Origin: an uncultured Bacteroidota bacterium | GTDB taxonomy: Bacteria; Bacteroidota; Bacteroidia; Flavobacteriales; Flavobacteriaceae | Reading direction: 5' to 3' | DNA: 56,773 bases | Assembly (NCBI GenBank): GCA_902616905.1 | Contig: CACMUP010000009.1 | Location: forward strand, 1 to 56,773 | Part shown: piece after piece, positions 26,947 through 35,466 of the stretch | How the letters are laid out: each line of letters opens with the position of its first letter | Position numbering within the stretch: position 1 is the stretch's first letter | The notes under the pieces: generated by a model | Databases searched by the model: none | What the model saw: only the letters and a program-made list of their open reading frames with translations | What the model was told of the DNA's origin: nothing | Position numbers and translations under genes: made by a program

Positions 26947-28752
26947 CTAAGATCTTTTCAACATTAAAAGTCTAAAGTCCATCAATTCTTTTCCAGTTTT
27001 TTTAATGCCCTTTAATCTTAGTGTGCCCTTCCCTTTTTTAAGTTTTATTCTTCCAACATCTAGGGGTAAAAAATCTTTAACATAAGATTCAATTCTAGGA
27101 GAGCGATCTCGAAATTCACCATATTCCTCTGGGTCATAAAACTTTTTAATTTCTCCTATAACTTTAGAATCTCCAAAAGTCAATTCAAATTGAGACCCAA
27201 TTGCGTCTTCTGCACAAGTAAAATAGATAATTACTTCGAAATCACCATCTTCAGCTACTTCAACATCCCAAGTAATCGAATCTTTTACATCAATCCAATT
27301 TGTCATAAAACTACAATTTGGATAATAGTTTGATCTCTTAATTTCACCGTTAGGGGTTGCGTCTCTAGCTGGAATTTGAGTATTTTGCATTTTAGGGTGA
27401 CCGATTATAAAAGGTCTTTTGTCTTTTTTTGGGAGTTCAGATAATACATTTTGCTTCCATTTTATTTTTTCATTTTTCATGGATTCAAAAATTTCAGGGT
27501 GTATATTCGATACATCCTCAAACTGATTTGGATCATTCTCCATATCAAAAAGCTGATTTTTATGGTCAAGTCTAAATTTTTGACTTCTAAGGCTCAATCT
27601 TCCTCTCCAATAACTAAAAATAGTTCTGTCTTCCCAATTTACATTCTCACCATAAATTAACTCTTTAAGGCTTAATCCATCTAATTTATTTTTTGGGACA
27701 TCCCTAATATTAACTAAATCTTTTAGAGTTGGGAGTAAATCTATTCCAGCACCTATTTCTTTTACAATTTTCCCTTTAGGTAAGTTTCCCTCCCATTTAA
27801 TAATAAGTGGTGATCTAATCCCTCCTTCATTTGTTGATCCTTTTCTACCTTTCATTCCGGCATTCCATCGATTGCCATTTGGACCATTATCAGAAAGAAA
27901 TACTATAATTGTATTTTCCAAAATCCCCAATTCTTTTAATTTTTTATTAATTTTTCCTACGTTCCAATCAATATTCTCACACATTGCAAGTGCAGCTCTT
28001 GTATGATTCAAATTTTGTATTGAGTCAACACCAGAATCTTTGGAATAAATATAATCTCTTGTATCTCCCTTTTGGATTATATTTTTAGTTTCAAATTTAT
28101 TCCAAAATTTATCAGGAACCTGCATGGGACTATGAGGAGTATTGAAGGGTAAATAAAGAAAAAAAGGATTCTTTTGATTCTGCTCAATAAACTTTAATCC
28201 TCGATTAGTAAAATCATCAATTATAAATCCTTCCCCTCTAACAAGTTCACCATTATGTTCTAAAAGTGGATTAAAATAATTTCCCCAATGACCAGAACAA
28301 AATCCATAAAAATCATCAAACCCTCTTGTATTTGGATGATAGGGCGCTTGCATTCCATTATGCCATTTTCCATATACAGCAGTCTTATACCCATTATTTT
28401 TTAAAACCTCTGAAATAATTTCTTCATCTAAATCAACTCTCTCTCCTCCTTTTGAAACATCATAAACTCCAGTTCTTACGTGATGTCTTCCAGTAAGAAT
28501 TTCAGCACGCGTTGGTGAACACACTGGGCTAACATAAAACCGATCAAAACGAACCCCATTGATAGCTAACTGATCTATGTTTGGAGTTAATAAATTTTTA
28601 TTACCATTAATACTTAAATCACCCCATCCTTGATCGTCTGTTAAAATCAAAATTATATTCGGAGGATCAATAATTGTTTTAGAATTACAACTTAAAAAGA
28701 GGAATGTTAAAATCAATACAAACAAAGATTTAACACCTTTAAATTTTTTCAT
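26947..28752 (-). CDS. S1-type sulfatase 1, lipoprotein, with C-terminal domain
   Basis: The 601-residue sulfatase has a lipobox ending LFLSCNS and the N-terminal metal motif ILTDDQGWGD. The formylglycine motif is C-S-P-T-R at Cys78 followed by LTGRHHVRTGVY, and the second metal site is FLSDNGPNGNRW. About 120 extra residues at the C-terminus (from about 480, with DGDFEVIIYFTC) look like a beta-rich domain often attached to arylsulfatases. It needs FGE modification, available from the gene at 35467. It starts the locus on its left and lies 257 bases downstream of sulfatase 2, same strand. Confidence 0.93.
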   Translation of the reverse strand: MKKFKGVKSLFVLILTFLFLSCNSKTIIDPPNIILILTDDQGWGDLSINGNKNLLTPNIDQLAINGVRFDRFYVSPVCSPTRAEILTGRHHVRTGVYDVSKGGERVDLDEEIISEVLKNNGYKTAVYGKWHNGMQAPYHPNTRGFDDFYGFCSGHWGNYFNPLLEHNGELVRGEGFIIDDFTNRGLKFIEQNQKNPFFLYLPFNTPHSPMQVPDKFWNKFETKNIIQKGDTRDYIYSKDSGVDSIQNLNHTRAALAMCENIDWNVGKINKKLKELGILENTIIVFLSDNGPNGNRWNAGMKGRKGSTNEGGIRSPLIIKWEGNLPKGKIVKEIGAGIDLLPTLKDLVNIRDVPKNKLDGLSLKELIYGENVNWEDRTIFSYWRGRLSLRSQKFRLDHKNQLFDMENDPNQFEDVSNIHPEIFESMKNEKIKWKQNVLSELPKKDKRPFIIGHPKMQNTQIPARDATPNGEIKRSNYYPNCSFMTNWIDVKDSITWDVEVAEDGDFEVIIYFTCAEDAIGSQFELTFGDSKVIGEIKKFYDPEEYGEFRDRSPRIESYVKDFLPLDVGRIKLKKGKGTLRLKGIKKTGKELMDFRLLMLKRS

Positions 28753-29009
28753 TATTCCTTTTCTTTAAATATAAAAATAAATCATACTCAATATTCTGTC
28801 TTGAGATTTCTTTTTTTATACAAATAAGTTCAATCTAGATTTTATTTATTCTTAGTATATCAAATTTTTACTAAGATTTCTTGGTGCTATTTTTAGATGG
28901 TAATTTTTGGAGTTTGTGTATAAATGTTGGGTTTTAGTTTTTTAAAAAAACATTCATAATTTATAAAAAAATGAGAAAATTATATTAGGATAAAATATTT
29001 AAGATAAGA

Positions 29010-30398
29010 TTAGTTCAATGGTTGTTCTAATTGATATTCCTTGTCATACAAATCCAATTGATTTCGTTTCCATCTTGCACCTTCCAAGAATAGTATATGA
29101 GGTGTAGAAACATCCCAATCTCCTAATTCTTTTAGCATTGATTTTACCAAATCCATATTTTCTAAAGCAATATTATTTTGCTCTGAGGGATCATTATTTA
29201 AATTGAATAATAATGGTATTCTATCAGGTAAACGAACTAACTTCCAATTTCCTTTTCTTATACCTGCACTAATAGTAAAACGCCACATCATTGTTTGATG
29301 TGGTACACCTTGAATTTCATTGGTTAAATATGGAAAAATATTTACCCCGTCAAGCTTATCTTTATCAGTGATTTTTCCTCCTGCTAATTCAACAAAAGTT
29401 GGCATTAAATCTAAAGAAGTGATGGGATTCTTGTAAATTCCTTCTTTTAATTTTTCAGGATAAGAGATAACAAATGGGATGCGAATCCCACCCTCTAATA
29501 AAATCCCTTTACTACCATTTAAGGGAGCATTTATAGAGCCATTATTTCCGGTTGGCCCACCGTTGTCACTAAAGAAAACCACAATAGTTTTTTCATAGAT
29601 CTCTTGTTTTTTTAATTCTTTTACCATTCTACCCACGTTTAAGTCTAAACGATGAATCATTGCCGCATAAGTTCTTCTTTTTTTATCCTTTATATGACTA
29701 TAAATCTTCAAATCTTGATCAGTGGCTTGCATAGGGGTGTGTGGTGCATTGAAAGAAGCATATAAAAAGAAAGCTTCATCTTTATGCCTTATTATAAAAT
29801 CTACGCACTCATCCCCTTTATCGTCTGTTAAATATGTTATGGCTTGAGGTTTTTTATAGTTAGAAATAATCGGTCTGTCATATTTTTTTCCATTATATTC
29901 TGATGGAAAATAGTTATGTCCTCCTCCTAAGTAACCCCAAAACTCGTCAAATCCTCTATTAGTAGGATAGAATTGTTCCTTTTCTCCCAAATGCCATTTA
30001 CCAACTATACCAGTTACGTAGCCTAACTCAGAAAGTCTATCAGCAATTGTTTTTTCAGAAACTGGAAGTCCTGAAAATTGAGGATTAAATTGTGGGAGTG
30101 CGTCAGTTAGATTATTGTCGTATCCAAAATTGACTTGATTTCTCCCTGTAATTAAACCTGCCCGAGATGGGGCACATACTGGAGCAGAAACATACGCTTG
30201 TGTGAATATTACACCAGAATTCGCCAAAGCGTCAATATGTGGTGTTTTGATTTGTGTACTTCCGGTAAATCCTAAGTCTCCATAGCCTAAATCATCTGCT
30301 AAAATAATGATGAAATTTGGTCTTGTTTTATTATTTTGCTGGGCTTTAACCAAACCACTTAATACAAGTAAAACTATTAATATACTTCTAATTTTCAT
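29010..30398 (-). CDS. S1-type sulfatase 2, secreted
   Basis: This 462-residue sulfatase has a Sec signal peptide ending GLVKAQ, not a lipobox, so it is probably soluble in the periplasm. Landmarks are IILADDLGYGDLG, the formylglycine motif C-A-P-S-R at Cys75 followed by LITGRNQVNFGYDNN, KWHLGEKEQFYPTNRGFDEF and VVFFSDNGGPTGNNGS. All fit the S1 alkaline-phosphatase fold. A 9-bp inverted repeat at 30437-30456 lies just upstream and could be an operator. Sulfate position and sugar are not readable from sequence. Confidence 0.93.
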   Translation of the reverse strand: MKIRSILIVLLVLSGLVKAQQNNKTRPNFIIILADDLGYGDLGFTGSTQIKTPHIDALANSGVIFTQAYVSAPVCAPSRAGLITGRNQVNFGYDNNLTDALPQFNPQFSGLPVSEKTIADRLSELGYVTGIVGKWHLGEKEQFYPTNRGFDEFWGYLGGGHNYFPSEYNGKKYDRPIISNYKKPQAITYLTDDKGDECVDFIIRHKDEAFFLYASFNAPHTPMQATDQDLKIYSHIKDKKRRTYAAMIHRLDLNVGRMVKELKKQEIYEKTIVVFFSDNGGPTGNNGSINAPLNGSKGILLEGGIRIPFVISYPEKLKEGIYKNPITSLDLMPTFVELAGGKITDKDKLDGVNIFPYLTNEIQGVPHQTMMWRFTISAGIRKGNWKLVRLPDRIPLLFNLNNDPSEQNNIALENMDLVKSMLKELGDWDVSTPHILFLEGARWKRNQLDLYDKEYQLEQPLN

Positions 30399-30436
30399 TT
30401 TTTTAATTTCTATGGAATTATAACAAATACTTTTTT

Positions 30437-30456
30437 ATCACAAAATTTTTTGTGAT
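30437..30456. promoter_or_regulatory. Inverted repeat upstream of sulfatase 2
   Basis: ATCACAAAA and TTTTGTGAT form 9-bp arms separated by two bases, 39 bases upstream of the sulfatase 2 ATG. The symmetry is operator-like and it lies where a promoter is needed. It might be a chance AT-rich match. Confidence 0.35.
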
Positions 30457-30480
30457 CGATTAAAAATTTTCAAAATAAAA

Positions 30481-30603
30481 CTAAACTTTGTATTTGTAAT
30501 AGACAACTTTTCGTATACCACCAGTCCGCAGGTATTTCATACTTAGGTCAATTTTTATTTCACTTTTGACTATTTGTTCCCCAGGTTCGTGAGATAAAGC
30601 CAT
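30481..30603 (-). CDS. Unrecognised 40-residue open frame
   Basis: The ATG at 30603 and TAG at 30481 give a short polypeptide beginning ALSHEPGEQIVKSEIKIDLS and continuing with a basic, beta-prone segment (YLRTGGIRKVVYYKYKV). The mixed codon use (CTG, CGG, GGT, CCT) is unlike the AT-rich surroundings and looks like coding sequence. No signal peptide or known domain is visible. It lies 82 bases upstream of the sulfatase 2 ATG on the same strand. It may be a small protein of the locus or the surviving end of a lost gene. Confidence 0.4.
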   Translation of the reverse strand: MALSHEPGEQIVKSEIKIDLSMKYLRTGGIRKVVYYKYKV

Positions 30604-30689
30604 AATTTTTTTATCAATTTATAATTCACCAACTTAGTTTATTTCTGTTTACCTACTTGTTTACAGAAAATAAAGAAGAATTTCATTAC

Positions 30690-30772
30690 TCAAGAAACCC
30701 AAATGGCTATTCTGTCTCTGTAATTTTTTCAAAAAGAATCATAACCTCAGAAGATTTTTTTAGTTTTAGTGG
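30690..30772 (+). repeat. Leader repeat, copy A (before sulfatase 3)
   Basis: The segment containing CCAAATGG, CTCTG and AATCATAACCTCAGAAGA followed by seven Ts, then ATG, matches the leader at 32412-32510. The last 24 bases differ from copy B at only two positions. Both copies end directly before a start codon, which suggests shared regulation or a duplicated leader. Confidence 0.5.
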
Positions 30773-32323
30773 ATGAAAAAACTATTACTATTTTTAATTT
30801 CTGTGCTATACTTAGGATGCAAATCCTTTGACTCATCCCCCCCAAATATATTATTTGTCATTTCTGACGACCAGTCCTATCCACACACAAGTATTTATGG
30901 TACGAGGTGGATAAAAACACCCGGATTTGATCGTGTTGCAAGGGAGGGCTTATTATTCAAACATGCATACACAACTAATGCAAAGTGCTCTCCTTCAAGA
31001 TCTTCCATTTTAACAGGAAGGGATAGCTGGCTTCTCGAAGAAGCGGCAAATCACGTTCCTTTTTTCCCTGAAAAATTCTTAACATTCCCTGAGGTTTTAA
31101 AGAAAAATGGTTACAAAACAGGAAAAACCGGCAAAGGATGGGCTCCTGGTGTTGCACTGAAAAATGGAAAGCAAAGAGACTTAATAGGTGAAGATTATAG
31201 TAGCGTAAAAGTTGATCCTCCAACAAAGTTCATTAGTAATATTGATTATTTCGAAAATTTTAAAAATTTTCTTGATGAAAAACAAAATAATCAACCATTT
31301 TTTTTCTGGGTTGGGGGTTTAGAACCTCATCGTCGCTATGAGTACAATTCAGGAATAAAATATGGAAATAAAGAAGTTAAAGAAATCGAAAAAATCCCAA
31401 GTTATTGGCCCGAATCTAACAATATTAAAACAGATATGCTAGATTATGCATTCGAAATTGAATATTTTGATAGTCACTTGGAGCGTATCATTCATGAATT
31501 GGAGAAAAGAGATTTATTAGAAAATACCATCATAGTTGTAACGTCAGATAATGGTATGCCCTTTCCTAGAGTTAAAGGACAGGTATTCCCTTTTGATAAC
31601 AGACTCCCTTTGGCAGTAAGTTGGGGGGAGGGAATTAAAAACCCAGGCAGAATTATAAATGACTATGTAAGCTTTTCAGATTTTGCACCTACCTTTTTAG
31701 ATCTTGCTGGAATTAAAATAGAAAACCACGATATGGAAGATTTTTCGGGTGTAAGTTGGAAAGATATTTTCAATGATGATTCAATTTTAAAAAAAAGAGA
31801 TTACATAATTATTGGAAAAGAACGTCACGATGTAGGCAGAAAAAATGATAAAGGCTATCCCGTACGTGGAATTATAGCAGGGGATTATTTCTTTAGCATA
31901 AATTTTAATCCTGAGCGTTGGCCAGCAGGAAATCCAGAAACTGGTTATCTTAATACAGATGGAAGTCCGACCAAAACAGAAATATTAAACCTAAAAAGAG
32001 AAGGTAAGACAGAGCTTTATTGGCAATATGCATTCGGAAAAAGACCTAGAGAAACTTTATATGATATTAAAAATGATCCTAACTGTATTAATAATATTGA
32101 AGAATACGATAAATACATTCCTCTAAAGGATAGCTTAAAGAAGATCTTAATCAAGGATTTAACAAAAAACAAAGACCCAAGGATCCTAGGAAAAGGAGAA
32201 GTGTTTGATAATTATCCCTATGCAGACATGAAAACAAAAAACTTTTACGATCGCTATATGGGTGGAGAATTATTAGAATCAAACTGGGTCAACCCTTCAG
32301 ATTTTGAATCTAATTTTGAATAG
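30773..32323 (+). CDS. S1-type sulfatase 3, lipoprotein, sulfamidase-like
   Basis: This 516-residue sulfatase has a lipobox ending VLYLGCKS. The N-terminal FVISDDQSYPHTSIYG is the form seen in the N-sulfoglucosamine sulfohydrolase-like branch (S1_8) rather than in arylsulfatases with GYG. The formylglycine motif is C-S-P-S-R at Cys72, followed by LTGRDSWLLEEAANH, and a later motif is VVTSDNGMPFPRVKGQ. The N-sulfatase-like assignment is inference; O-sulfatases also occur in that branch. It is preceded by leader repeat A and followed at once by leader repeat B and the secreted protein gene. Confidence 0.92.
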   Translation: MKKLLLFLISVLYLGCKSFDSSPPNILFVISDDQSYPHTSIYGTRWIKTPGFDRVAREGLLFKHAYTTNAKCSPSRSSILTGRDSWLLEEAANHVPFFPEKFLTFPEVLKKNGYKTGKTGKGWAPGVALKNGKQRDLIGEDYSSVKVDPPTKFISNIDYFENFKNFLDEKQNNQPFFFWVGGLEPHRRYEYNSGIKYGNKEVKEIEKIPSYWPESNNIKTDMLDYAFEIEYFDSHLERIIHELEKRDLLENTIIVVTSDNGMPFPRVKGQVFPFDNRLPLAVSWGEGIKNPGRIINDYVSFSDFAPTFLDLAGIKIENHDMEDFSGVSWKDIFNDDSILKKRDYIIIGKERHDVGRKNDKGYPVRGIIAGDYFFSINFNPERWPAGNPETGYLNTDGSPTKTEILNLKREGKTELYWQYAFGKRPRETLYDIKNDPNCINNIEEYDKYIPLKDSLKKILIKDLTKNKDPRILGKGEVFDNYPYADMKTKNFYDRYMGGELLESNWVNPSDFESNFE

Positions 32324-32411
32324 GTTGCTTAACAATACAGATATATTCACTCCGGTTTACTAATGGACCACTGACCTGTTAAATGAAAAACAAAAAAAGG
32401 GATTAAGAGTC

Positions 32412-32510
32412 AATGTTACTCTGGAGCTCCAAATGGTTTTTTCTCGCTCTATTTTCGATGCATATTGATCTGAAAAATCATATCCTCAAAAGATTTTTTA
32501 TTTTTATGGT
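32412..32510 (+). repeat. Leader repeat, copy B (before the secreted protein)
   Basis: This segment shares CCAAATGG, CTCTATTTT and AATCATATCCTCAAAAGA followed by six Ts with copy A at 30690-30772. Just before it, 32358 to about 32458 reads partly as protein-like sequence broken by a TAA, so copy B may overlie remains of an older gene end. Confidence 0.5.
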
Positions 32511-33161
32511 ATGAAGTATTTTGTTTTCTTATTTCTAATTTCTGTTTTTTCTTATTCTCAATGGAAAATAGTTGACATTGTGAACGATTTTGGTGAAAAA
32601 ACCGGAGAAAAAAGAGAAATATTTGAAGGTAAAGGAACCTTTAAAAATATTGAAAATATAAACTACCCCATGACGGTCAAGTTAAGACTTTCTAAAAATG
32701 ATGAAGATGGAGATAAGTATAAAAGTTACGAGTCTTATTATTTTTGGACTGACAGTTTAATTATGGCAAATGACCCCACACAAAGGAATAAAATTCTAAG
32801 AAAAAAATTTTTAAAACGAGATTATGAAAAACAGAAATTTCTTTATGAAAATAGACTAGGACAATTATGGTTTACTATCTATGACAACTATAATAAAGCT
32901 ATTACATTTAATTCATCAAACAGAATAATCATAACACTAAAATCACATAATGGTACAGAGATTTATTGGTTAGATGATATAAAACTTTCTACCAATAGGT
33001 ATTGGACATTTTTTGGTAAAAAAAACTCTCAATCTGCCAAAATATATTTGGCTATAACTGACCCTAACCCTGTGGATGTTGAAATTTCTCATGCTGGATC
33101 AAAATATTATTTTAAAATTGATGGATATGATATGGATTTAAAGCAGAGAATAAAAGAATGA
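32511..33161 (+). CDS. Secreted protein of unknown function
   Basis: This 216-residue product has a signal peptide (MKYFVFLFLISVFSYSQ) and a mature part with many aromatic and charged residues and no Cys. I recognise no domain. Its leader copies that of sulfatase 3, from which it is separated by 187 bases, which suggests that both respond to the same signal. It may serve the sulfated-glycan locus or have moved in next to it. Confidence 0.65.
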   Translation: MKYFVFLFLISVFSYSQWKIVDIVNDFGEKTGEKREIFEGKGTFKNIENINYPMTVKLRLSKNDEDGDKYKSYESYYFWTDSLIMANDPTQRNKILRKKFLKRDYEKQKFLYENRLGQLWFTIYDNYNKAITFNSSNRIIITLKSHNGTEIYWLDDIKLSTNRYWTFFGKKNSQSAKIYLAITDPNPVDVEISHAGSKYYFKIDGYDMDLKQRIKE

Positions 33162-33178
33162 TTGAAGTTTCCCCTCTA

Positions 33179-33373
33179 TCATTTATTTTTATTTTTATCT
33201 GCTATTAAAAGGCCATTCCAAGCAATTAATGTTAACAAAAATAACACTGGGATTATAAAGTAAATTGTATCTGGAATCAAATTTATTATTTCAAATTCAT
33301 GTAAGCCATGAATTAGACCGATAAGAAAGTTTAAATATAAAATTATTGCAGTTCTATTTGTATATTTTTCCAT
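33179..33373 (-). CDS. Small membrane protein, 64 residues
   Basis: The product has two hydrophobic segments (AIILYLNFLIGLIHGL and IYFIIPVLFLLTLIAWNGLL) and a basic tail. It lies 78 bases downstream of the CAP-domain gene on the same strand and converges with the secreted protein gene. The family is not known to me. Confidence 0.5.
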   Translation of the reverse strand: MEKYTNRTAIILYLNFLIGLIHGLHEFEIINLIPDTIYFIIPVLFLLTLIAWNGLLIADKNKNK

Positions 33374-33451
33374 TTAGTAAAAATACAAAAAAGGTCTGGG
33401 ATAAAACCATACAAACAAAACCCTGTAAGTAGTTCTGGTAAAAAAAGATTT

Positions 33452-34006
33452 TTAATAGGGATATTCCCCGATAAAATTCCCTGCTGGACTATATCTGGCA
33501 GCAACATATGTCTTCCCTGTGCTTGACACAGCCATGGCCATTCCAACCTCTGTTGTTGAATTCCATACCATTTGAGTATAATGTCCTATTTCAGAAAAAT
33601 TATTTTGGCCTGACATGATAGGTGAATATGTATACAATTCAATTTCATTATACCAAAGCCGAGATGCATTTCTTGCAGGAGTCAAAGAATCTGTTGCTGT
33701 TGTGTAAAATAAGTTTTCACCTTGTCCTGGCCGAGAATCATTTTCAGAATGATACATTCTATCATCTTTAGCCATTTGTTTGGCCCATTTTGAAGCATCT
33801 CTGGATAATTCTTCTGACCAATTTAAATTAGAAACCCCTACATCTTTTCTAGCATTATTATGAATTTGTAAAGCTTCATTAATATCTTCTTGGGTTAACC
33901 CATACAGCTCATCGGGAGCCTCAAAATCTTCTTCCTCATTTGAACAGTTTAAGACTGATACAATTGTCAAAAAAACAATTGTTATTAGATAGATCGAACG
34001 ACGCAT
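33452..34006 (-). CDS. CAP-domain (SCP/PR-1-like) lipoprotein
   Basis: This 184-residue protein has a lipobox ending SVLNCSN, an acidic linker, and a CAP domain. Typical CAP stretches are IHNNARKDVGVSNLNWSEEL (first His), AKQMAKDDRMYHSEN (second His), GENLFYTT, and GHYTQMVWNSTTEVGMAMAV (the GHYTQxVW signature), ending in NFIGEYPY. The His and Glu of the proposed site are present. The activity of bacterial CAP proteins is mostly unknown. Confidence 0.88.
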   Translation of the reverse strand: MRRSIYLITIVFLTIVSVLNCSNEEEDFEAPDELYGLTQEDINEALQIHNNARKDVGVSNLNWSEELSRDASKWAKQMAKDDRMYHSENDSRPGQGENLFYTTATDSLTPARNASRLWYNEIELYTYSPIMSGQNNFSEIGHYTQMVWNSTTEVGMAMAVSSTGKTYVAARYSPAGNFIGEYPY

Positions 34007-34288
34007 TGTTTTTAATTTGTTACAAAAGTAAAAATATAGTTGTAATTAGTTTTTTCATTTTTATTGATTTATGATTAGTGAGTTATAAATCTACAAATTA
34101 GTTCCTAAACTCAATGAAGAGGATATTGATATCATATAGTACCCTAGATATAGTAAACATATAATTCTATCTAATGTTTATATAAGAATTATCCATAAGT
34201 TTATAGAAATTGTAATTTAATCATAAATAACTTTATAGATTAAGTGAAAGTTGTTCTAGATTACATGTTAAAAATTAAAATTTTGATT

Positions 34289-35077
34289 ATGAAAGTAAAG
34301 TATTTCATTGTTTTGGTAATTTCTCAAATAATAATCAGTTGTGCTGTAATTAGGCCAGGTGAAGTTGGAATAAAGCAAAAGTTAGGTAAATTTTCAGACA
34401 AGGTTATCAAAGAAGGAACTGTTATTTACAATCCCATAATAAGTAAAGTTGTTAAGGAATCAACTCAAACACAGAATATTAAATTAATATTGAGTCTTCC
34501 AAGTAAAGAAGGGTTAAGTGTAGAATCAGAAATATCAATCTTATACAGACTTGAAGAAGATAAAGTTGCTTCTGTTTTGGAAAATTTAGGTAAAAATTAT
34601 GAGTCAATTGTTACTAGCGTCTTCAGATCTGCGGCATCTGATGTTTGTGCACAGTTTTTTGCAAAAGATATGCATTCAGGTGTTAGATCAAAAATTGAAG
34701 GTGAAATTTTGTCAAAAATGAAAATAAATTTAGAAAAGCAGGCTAATGGTGTTGATTTGATTGCTGTTTTAATGAAACAAATTCGACTACCCCGAGGTTT
34801 AGCTAGCTCAATTGAAAGAAAATTACAGGCAGAACAGGACGCAATGAGAATGGAGTTTGTATTAAATCAAGAGAAAAAAGAAGCAGAGAGAAAAATTATC
34901 AGTGCTAAGGGAGAAAGAGATGCACAAATAATCATATCCGAAGGACTGACGGAAAACGTCCTAAAAAACAAAGCAATTGAAGTATTTAAAGAATTGTCTG
35001 CTTCTAATAATTCAAAAATAATTATTACAAATGGGGAGACCCCTTTGATGATTTCAAATATTGCAGATAAAAAATAG
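34289..35077 (+). CDS. SPFH/prohibitin-domain lipoprotein
   Basis: With the ATG at 34289 the 262-residue product has a lipoprotein signal (VLVISQIIISCAV). The longer open frame starts with GTG at 34244 or ATG at 34265 and would displace that signal. An SPFH-like domain follows: RPGEVGIKQKLGKFSDKVI, SVESEISILYRLE and YESIVTSVFRSAASDVCAQF, with a charged helix QDAMRMEFVLNQEKKEAERK, as in prohibitin and HflK/HflC relatives. Proteins of this type form membrane-associated oligomers; lipid anchoring in place of a transmembrane helix is unusual. No adjacent protease is present. Confidence 0.8.
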   Translation: MKVKYFIVLVISQIIISCAVIRPGEVGIKQKLGKFSDKVIKEGTVIYNPIISKVVKESTQTQNIKLILSLPSKEGLSVESEISILYRLEEDKVASVLENLGKNYESIVTSVFRSAASDVCAQFFAKDMHSGVRSKIEGEILSKMKINLEKQANGVDLIAVLMKQIRLPRGLASSIERKLQAEQDAMRMEFVLNQEKKEAERKIISAKGERDAQIIISEGLTENVLKNKAIEVFKELSASNNSKIIITNGETPLMISNIADKK

Positions 35078-35466
35078 GACTTTTATGATAAAATATATAC
35101 AAATAATATAAGTATATATGTGAAAACTAGTCCCTGGATCTAGTGAAGTTGCTATTTTGTCTTATCGATATTGTCAATTTTTAACTTTAGCCATTTCGGC
35201 TTAAAATATTAGAAGTCCTCTGGTTTTTATGTTTGGAAAGACCAAACCGATAATAAAATATTAAGTTCTCAATCAATATTTGATATCAAGAAGCTTGATG
35301 TGATTATGGCTTTAGGGTCTACACATTAAGTTCTAAAAAAAACCTAATTCAAAAATGATAGGGGGTTTTTTTCTAGTACATTTCAGGACAAAAGTATGGG
35401 GATTGGATTTATTAAAAACAGCCAATTTCAACATTCTCAAAAAAGTGTTTTTAAAACATTTTTATA
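35078..35466. other. Intergenic region with a possible broken gene and terminator
   Basis: On the plus strand two protein-like stretches lie in different frames: 35125-35205 (VPGSSEVAILSYRYCQFLTL, then stop) and 35213-35329 (SSGFYVWKDQTDNKILSSQS onwards, then stop). Neither has a start codon in frame. About ten bases after the second stop a hairpin followed by Ts lies at 35336-35373. The arrangement resembles the decayed remains of one gene with its terminator; it could also be chance. Confidence 0.35.
35336..35373 (+). terminator. Candidate terminator
   Basis: AAAAAACCTA is followed 12 bases later by TAGGGGGTTTTTTT; the arms pair imperfectly through AAAAACC with GGTTTTT, and the hairpin ends in a T run. 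It might end the SPFH transcript or a lost gene. Confidence 0.4.

Noticed and set aside
33343-33546. Frame of 67 codons overlapping the end of the CAP gene
   Set aside because: It overlaps both a recognised CAP domain and the 64-residue membrane protein and has no motif.
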